DNA of 64,000 nucleotides, taken from assembly GCF_050948175.1 (NCBI RefSeq), contig NC_135198.1, positions 5,965,001 to 6,029,000 on the forward strand. Direction: 5' to 3'. Each line of letters opens with the position of its first letter. Within the stretch, counting starts at the first letter, position 1. Below the pieces are notes generated by a model. That model was not told the DNA's origin, searched no databases, and saw only the letters and a program-made list of their open reading frames with translations. Position numbers and translations under genes: made by a program. The stretch comes from Xylocopa sonorina. Taxonomy: Eukaryota; Arthropoda; Insecta; Hymenoptera; Apidae. This document shows, in pieces, positions 57,901 to 64,000 of this stretch.

Positions 57901-60900
57901 ACACGCAAGTGCTTTCAGGATGACGAAGAATTCTTTTCGACGTGTTTCATTCAATTCTATCGATGCGTTTTTTGCTCTTAAGAAAAGAGAAGAAGAAAAA
58001 CGATCTTTCAGCCGCGTGAAGCGTTATCACGGATAATTTACTTGAAATCACAAAGTTGTTATTTAATTAGAGTAACGTAAATGTCTAATTAAATGTCGGG
58101 TCTTCGGCTAATAGCTGATAATAACTCGTTATACCCACGGCAGTTCTTTTCTTCCTTTCTCGCATCGCTGAGCATACGTACGGCATAATAACACGTCAGT
58201 TTTCATTGATGATCCGATCTAAGGCACACGCGAGTCTTCAAACCTGCCGATTCCTCGCAATAACGAGACGAGAGAGCATTCCTGATGAAAGTTCGTTCCG
58301 GTGCTGGTAAATTACGCCGGGGAAAGCAAAAATTCCTCGACATTTTGCCATTCGCCCGATACGCAATCAACGCGCGAGGTTTCCACCAATTTTTTCCACG
58401 TATTTTTCGACCTACCAAACAAAATTCCACAGTCGGCTAACACGAGTCACGGATATCGAATAAAGAACTCCGAGTGCCGTTTAACCTACATTCAAAGTCC
58501 ACGTTTTTTTATCTTTGATATATGACATACACTCATATTTATACCGACATTTTTTCCCTTAATAATCGCACAAACGTGTGTAATTAGAATCTAACATATT
58601 TCCGTTGTTCTTGCCATCGTAAACGCTGTTCATTTTAATCTTCCATTTATTCTAGAACTACTTCTAGAACCGCCATCTTTATTTCCAGTAACCTGCAAGC
58701 GAGAGTACCTTCTGCACTACCCTGTCTTATTTAAAAAGAACGTGTTCGATCTTACACGAGACTACGCGTTCTGCTCCAACAATCTTGCAGCATTGTAACA
58801 GACGAAAAAAGCGCTGAAACCATTGGGCACGGTTGCTCTCGCATCGAGTGCCGTCCCTTTTCGCTCTAAATAACAGGCACGTTCAGCATCCACCGGGGGA
58901 TGGAAGAGAAATAAACAGTTGGCCGATCCATGTAATAGATCTGGGCAGGAAATTATTACGATCGTTTTGAAAAACGTCGAATCCGCCGGCTAAAGACGTA
59001 GCGTGCAACAAAAACGTCCGTTAAACGTTCTAATAAGATCTGAATAAGTGATACGCGGCCACGATCGTGGAAATCGAGGATGCGCCTCGTACAGATCGAT
59101 TTGCGCATTGGGCACGCGGAGCCAGCCAGTACAGTTATCCGTAATATCGGCATTCGTTTATCCGAGGCCGCTACTTACAGGTTATCCGCGAGAAGGAAAG
59201 AAGCTTGCCCATATTACAAGCTATCGAGCGTATGTGGGACACGCTCGTGTCGTCCATATGGCCAATGGAGGATGGCGCCGTTGGTAGAAAATCGGTGACC
59301 GTGCAAGTACGTTCCGCGAATCGACGGCAACGCGACAATTATGGAAAGTATGACGTTAGGAGTACAGTTCGGCCTCGAACATCGCGGTTTTTATTCGTTT
59401 CCGATAAGTATAGGTGTTTGGAATTTTTATAAAAAGTTTCGAAACGACGTGATTTTTATAAAAAGTAAAGGACGTGAGTGACGAAAATATTTGGATAGCA
59501 TCATGATTGTCGAAAAAGTCGAATTTTGGACAGTGTAAAGTTACTACTGGTGTCTAAAAGTGCTTAGAAAACTTGCAATGCAACGATACAGGATACGAAG
59601 GAATAAATAAAACTTGTACTCGGATGTTCCCTCTGAAGGGGCCACCGCAATTTTAGCATACCACTTGGATGTCCCCTCTGAGAGGACATCAGAATCGATT
59701 AGCATTGAGCAGAGTTTAAACTTATTCCACCGCAACTTTTCTATTGAAATGGAAATTTTCCATTGTTGGTAAACGTTAGCAAAAGCCTCCATTGATAACG
59801 TTAGCAGTAGCTTCTATTGCTTTTCTCTGGGAAAAGCGTCGAGTGTAAAAGGATAATAATGTTTTAATATAGTGGAATTCAGTGTTATCATTATTTAAAT
59901 ATATTTTCTCAGGAACGAGTGTCTAACAAAAAGTTTCATCATTCTCGATTTACATCGCAAATACATCGCGAAAAAGAAGTTAGTCGTAGTCAAAGGGTTA
60001 AATATCGAAGATGCTCAACTATTTACAGAACAACAAATCTCGATTTTCCTCGATTTCTTTGATGTTCGTTTATCGTGTTAGATTTAATAATAGAAATTGT
60101 TTGAAAATAGGAAACAAAAATTATTAACACGTTTATTACTGCTCGCGTTCGCGGTACCATTGAATTCCAGCACACAGCTTACTTCTGTCGCGAACGTGTT
60201 AATGCGAATAACTGTACATGTTAATCGATTGTTTATATCGTCAGCAACGCTTCCGACAGACAGTAAGCGATTAGTACACAATTTATTGCCTTGCTCACAT
60301 TAGTCACGTAATTTGAATTCCCGTCTTTTGAATTCATGTAATTTAATTTCCCGTTTGCGTTCTCCACAAGCAATTAAAATAACCCGACTGCGAGTCCGTA
60401 GTCGCTTCCATCAAATTCATACCGTACAACACAATTCTCGTCAGTCGAGCCTACGTTTTCAAACCAAGAAAAGACTTAAATGAAATCCAACCCACGTAAA
60501 GAAAATCGACATGACTAACGAGGACGAACGCAGCAGCTTGAATTATTGGCGAAGTGATAAAGTGGCGTTGGTAAAGTGGTTTTAAATTGTTTAAATTCAA
60601 GCAAAACATCGATTCAAGTAATTCGACTGACCTAAGCGAGGTTTCAACCAGGTCGAAGGTCTCGTACGAACTTTCTACTACGCGAAGCGATATCGACACC
60701 CCTAATTCCTCCATCATTCGAAGGTGAGCCATGACCTACATCGATCTGTACGCAGCACGTCGAAAGATGAATTTCTGCAGTTTTGTAGTGTTTCGTGTTG
60801 CTCGACGGATACAGCCACGGGGTGTACGGTAACTTTAATTTTAGAATGGCCGCGGGCTTTGGCTCGCAAATTGCGGCAGTCGCGTGGTTAAACGCGCGAA

Positions 60901-63900
60901 GAAGGAGGCTGCTCGATGTTATCCTTCACGCGCGCATGCATCCTTTTTACGAGGTCCCTCGGCTGTTACCGGTGGACGCCACCGTTGGTTGCCGTGCCGT
61001 CGTTCTTGCCACGCTGTCCTTTTACATTCGTTGCCTCGTGATTAGAATCATTTTCATCTATGCAGCCACGAGTTCTTGTAACGCTGCTGTTCGAGTATCC
61101 GTTCGCTGTAAATCGCGCGACCGATACGCGGCGATAAAATTGCGCTTAATAAGAGTAAACGAGAACGCCAATCGAAGAGAAATCAGAATCGCTCGGTTAC
61201 TTTTTGTTGGACGCGTCGAACGACATCTTAACCCTTTCGATCCCCCCATTTTGAAATCACTTTACACGTACGAATTCGCTATTTTACTTGATTCTAATTA
61301 TCCTTTGTAGTTTCAGAGGAAGCTGATTTTCCTTGACTTGAAATATATTTTGGACGACATAAGAAATTTTATTGAACACTGTGAATTTCGATAAACTGAT
61401 CGTAACCAATAGGAACAACGAGTAAGGGTATTTGGATAGAAAATTACTTGGATATTACATTCAAACAATCTCCCCGATATCTATAAGATTCCAGAGTGTT
61501 TCGTAACATTTTTTAAAGACCAGGGTTATCGCAGCAACTGAACTCAGTGTGCACGAGTTGCTCCATCATCGTATCGTCATATATTATCAACGCATTAAAA
61601 AAAAAAAAAAAACCAGAGAGCGGATATTGCGTGCGTATGCGTTACGCGCTTCCAAAAGCAACTTCTTCGAACCGTATTCTCGTATTCGAAACTCCCTACC
61701 TGCAACGTAATTTCTTCGTTCGCCACGAGTCCCGCGTTCATAATCGTAATTTCTAACCGACGTTCTCAGATTCTGGGTGGTCTCAGTGAACGCTAAAACC
61801 AGGGAACAGAAACAAGTCTCGAACGAGCATTACACGCGTTAAGAAAAAGTCTCGAACGAGGAGTCATCGTTGATAGAACGTCCGGCTGTTCTCCAGTACG
61901 ATTCAATCCCGCGATACGGAGTCCCGATAAGGAAGGAACAGCGCAGAAATCGTAACTCTATCGGCGCAGAGTCAATTAGACCCGTGTCTAACGGTCGTGA
62001 TTATACGCGTTATGAATGAATACGAGCGTATGTACACGCTTCGGGCGATTCAAGACAAATATCGTCCATCTTGCGCGAGCAACCGCGGCAGCAGCGTGTG
62101 CCACCGATATTCAGCAACAAATTCCAGCGTTTACGTCCGATCTTTAATCATGTTGGCGCCTAACGGGGACGAGACTGTTATTTAGAGCCCTTCGTCGAAC
62201 AGAGGCGATACTGGCCGCGGATCGATACACGTTGATCCTGTTGCGATCCTCGCGCGTTGTCTTCGAGACGCGCGGGAAACTCGTTCTCTTTGGCGCGTCC
62301 ACCGACGACCAAGCGACGCGGCAAAAAATGGACGTACAACAGGAAACGGGCAACGCTTTTTGTTAATGATTTACGCGCGGTGCAGAACGACGGATTGATA
62401 GTTTTCGCGTGTTACCCACGTCGCATGGTTAATTCAATCGTTGGATAAGGAGAACCACGGATCTGGACGGACGCAAAACCACGGGGAAAGAAAGTTCGCG
62501 ATGTTACCAACTTCTGTCCGAGAAATGAACACGTTTAACTCGTGTCAGTGTAGACAATTAATTAAGATTGATATACTCGCGAGTGAAAGGTGCTCCAGTT
62601 TTTACTCAGATTCTATTCGAATGAAATTTGTTGTTTTCCAAGATACCTGCGTTCGTTCGTTCGTTTCGACGTGGAGTAGAAAGAGCAATTATATCGGTGA
62701 AATGTGTAACTGCACTTTTCTGCACGGTTCTGGTTTAATTTCAGTTAGAATTTCTTCATTTTCACGCGATTTTCGTGTTATTTAATCATTCACGAGTTAT
62801 CTCGAAGATTAAGGATAATTATCTCGTCCAATCATTGCAGAAATTAGATTGTAACAGAACGAACACTTGCAGGAAATCGTATTTCATACGTAATTCCCGT
62901 GTTTCCACGTTTTACGCTGAAACGAACGAACCAAACGGCTTCCTAAAATGTTAAATAGAATCCAAAAAGTAAATCCTAAAAAATTCCCTTTCCTGTCACA
63001 ACGTGTAAAAGAGCGAGAGGAATCGCGACTGTTTACCAAGAAACGGTCTAATCGAGGGCTGAATCAAGCAGGAATTTTTACGATCTCCGAGAGACGATCA
63101 CGCGGATTAAGTCCGTCTCCTTCGCGCGTAAAAAAAAAATCACATAAAAAGTAACTGTAAACCCCGGCTCCATTCGAGTCGTTCTTCCCGTTCATTTACT
63201 ATCGAGGACCTTCGAGGTGTTTTTATCATTAGTTCCAGCGGGAGAGCGCAAATTCTGCGGCCATACAATCGCTTATTCTAATTGTTCACGGACAATCAAC
63301 CGCACGTGCTTCCGGGTATCGTGCGGCGTCGCTGAGAGGTTTCCTTTGAAAGTGAACCTCTTCCCTTCTGTTCGTCTTACAATTAGACTGGCTTCATTTC
63401 CGAATTAATTCCATGGAGAACGTATCGCGGCGAGAAAAGAGATTACGGTCGATTATCGTGGCTGGTAATTATTAACAATGGCGGTGGTAATAGCAATCGT
63501 GCGGGGCAAACAACTTTCGCATCGACGCGGAGGGAAAAGGCAAGAAATGTCGCGAAACGACGCTGTTAAAAGAACTGAAATTCTAATACATTATTTCAGT
63601 CGAGCAACGAGTAGATAAGAAGATAAATATTCACCGTTTCCGATTAATCATTTATCAGATATCGTAGGTTAATCTTGTACGGAGATTTCTATTTTGTTAA
63701 CACTTTAATCCCGATTTAATCGCAGCCCATCGACAATACACGGTAGCGCGGCAGAAAAATCGTTTCAAAATGGACATTTCCTGTCTTTCCTCCTCGCTCC
63801 TCGTACGTAAAGTGGAATACACACCCAGATACATCGCTGGTCTCACGTAATTTGCAATGATAATCAGCCGCTTGATTAATGGAAAATTTAATGAAGCAGC

Positions 63901-64000
63901 AGGAATTCCAAGCGGTTATTAATCCCAGAGGCGATGGTACGTGTATACGAACCTTGGAAACGCCAGCCTCAGGTCGGCTCTGAGCTTCTCCAGAAGCTCG
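48999..64000 (-). CDS. mwh: multiple wing hairs orthologue, GBD/FH3 protein (5' end outside window)
   Basis: Minus-strand exons in transcript order: 64000-63953 (partial), 53190-52899, 51666-51448, 51368-48999 (stop). Junctions keep the frame: ELLEKLRADLRLAFP-S-FVQEF, VLALQ|LLTKVC, RLYIQ|AEACEAGLEP. About 975 residues are visible. The first three exons and the start of the fourth form a GBD/FH3 (formin-homology 3) domain: SFVQEFASPPADGITLLLET, ECLAACTE, VLALQLLTKVCQTPGGHAAV, GGRFRFLAGALL, ALRVAGVSFLNAFL. A coiled coil follows (VDALQRRVVRAEETCRILGK onwards), then about 650 residues of Ser/Lys/Glu/Asn-rich disordered sequence. No FH1 or FH2 follows before the stop. That layout is characteristic of Drosophila Mwh, a planar-cell-polarity effector that restricts actin prehair initiation to the distal cell edge downstream of the Frizzled core and inturned/fuzzy/fritz. 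Role here is inferred from orthology. The first visible intron is about 10.8 kb. Confidence 0.9.
53191..63952 (-). other. Large first visible intron of mwh (10.8 kb), no nested gene seen
   Basis: Between the GBD exon at the right edge and the exon at 53190. The sequence is CpG-rich over 54.3-59.4 kb and 60.8-64 kb, and many short open frames occur on both strands without motifs. A poly-A run (near 57020), an A16 run (near 61595) and the repeat at 59620-59765 are present. The CpG-rich composition may reflect regulatory elements or further untranslated exons. Confidence 0.6.
59620..59765. repeat. Dispersed repeat, copy B, with an internal duplication
   Basis: It shares TTAAACTTATTCCACCGCA and TTTTCTATTGAAATGGAAAT with 29050-29205. 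Its left half contains two tandem versions of GGATGT(T/C)CCCTCTGA about 47 bp apart, each followed by a purine-rich complement (AAGGGGCC or GAGGACAT), so each unit can form a small hairpin. It is inside the mwh intron. Confidence 0.65.

Noticed and set aside
53191..63952. A nested gene inside the mwh intron
   Set aside because: Many short frames exist, but none has motifs, paired splice sites or a codon pattern that stands out from the CpG-rich background.

Overview
The window reads as nuclear DNA of an insect, most likely a hymenopteran and perhaps a bee. It is AT-rich but has patches dense in CpG. Its genes are split by introns from 57 bp to more than 10 kb. It has many microsatellites and short diverged repeats, and orthologues of animal-only families. 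I see no bacterial-style operons, tRNA or rRNA genes, CRISPR arrays or intact transposons.

Layout. 1-8.06 kb: no convincing gene; a tandem repeat at about 2 kb and a GC/CpG-rich patch at 5.7-6.6 kb. 8.06-16.0 kb (+): the 3' six coding exons of a PTB-SH2 adaptor resembling vertebrate SH2D5; the rest of the PTB domain lies upstream of the window or was not found. 16.0-33.7 kb: a gene-poor, repeat-rich stretch with several tandem arrays, a diverged 36-bp minisatellite, a pair of long direct repeats, and a weak case for a spliced minus-strand transcript. 33.76-37.60 kb (+): a complete SLC26A11-like anion transporter (9 exons, 601 aa). 39.08-43.26 kb (-): a large Asn/Ser-rich disordered protein (5 exons including one of 2.9 kb, about 1234 aa), unidentified. 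45.59-48.07 kb (+): a second, paralogous SLC26A11-like transporter (8 exons, 635 aa). 49.0 kb to the right edge (-): most of the multiple wing hairs (mwh) orthologue, a GBD/FH3-domain protein without formin FH1/FH2, with a first visible intron of about 10.8 kb.

How the genes relate. The two SLC26 genes are ancient tandem duplicates (shared motifs, partly different intron positions) separated by an unrelated gene on the opposite strand. The first SLC26 gene converges on the Asn-rich gene, and the second converges on mwh. Nothing suggests a shared pathway between the transporters, the SH2 adaptor and mwh. Exon borders were assigned by hand from GT/AG sites, reading-frame phase and continuity of domain motifs; every internal junction listed for the four main genes keeps the frame.

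The most interesting structures are: a 36-bp phased minisatellite at 21.34-22.02 kb; a fold-back element in an intron at 13.0 kb; a duplicated splice-acceptor flank with a copied filler segment at 11.1-11.4 kb; stop-free in-frame minimal introns in both SLC26 genes plus a possible 39-nt cassette exon; and the intact SH2 arginine in the SH2D5-like protein.
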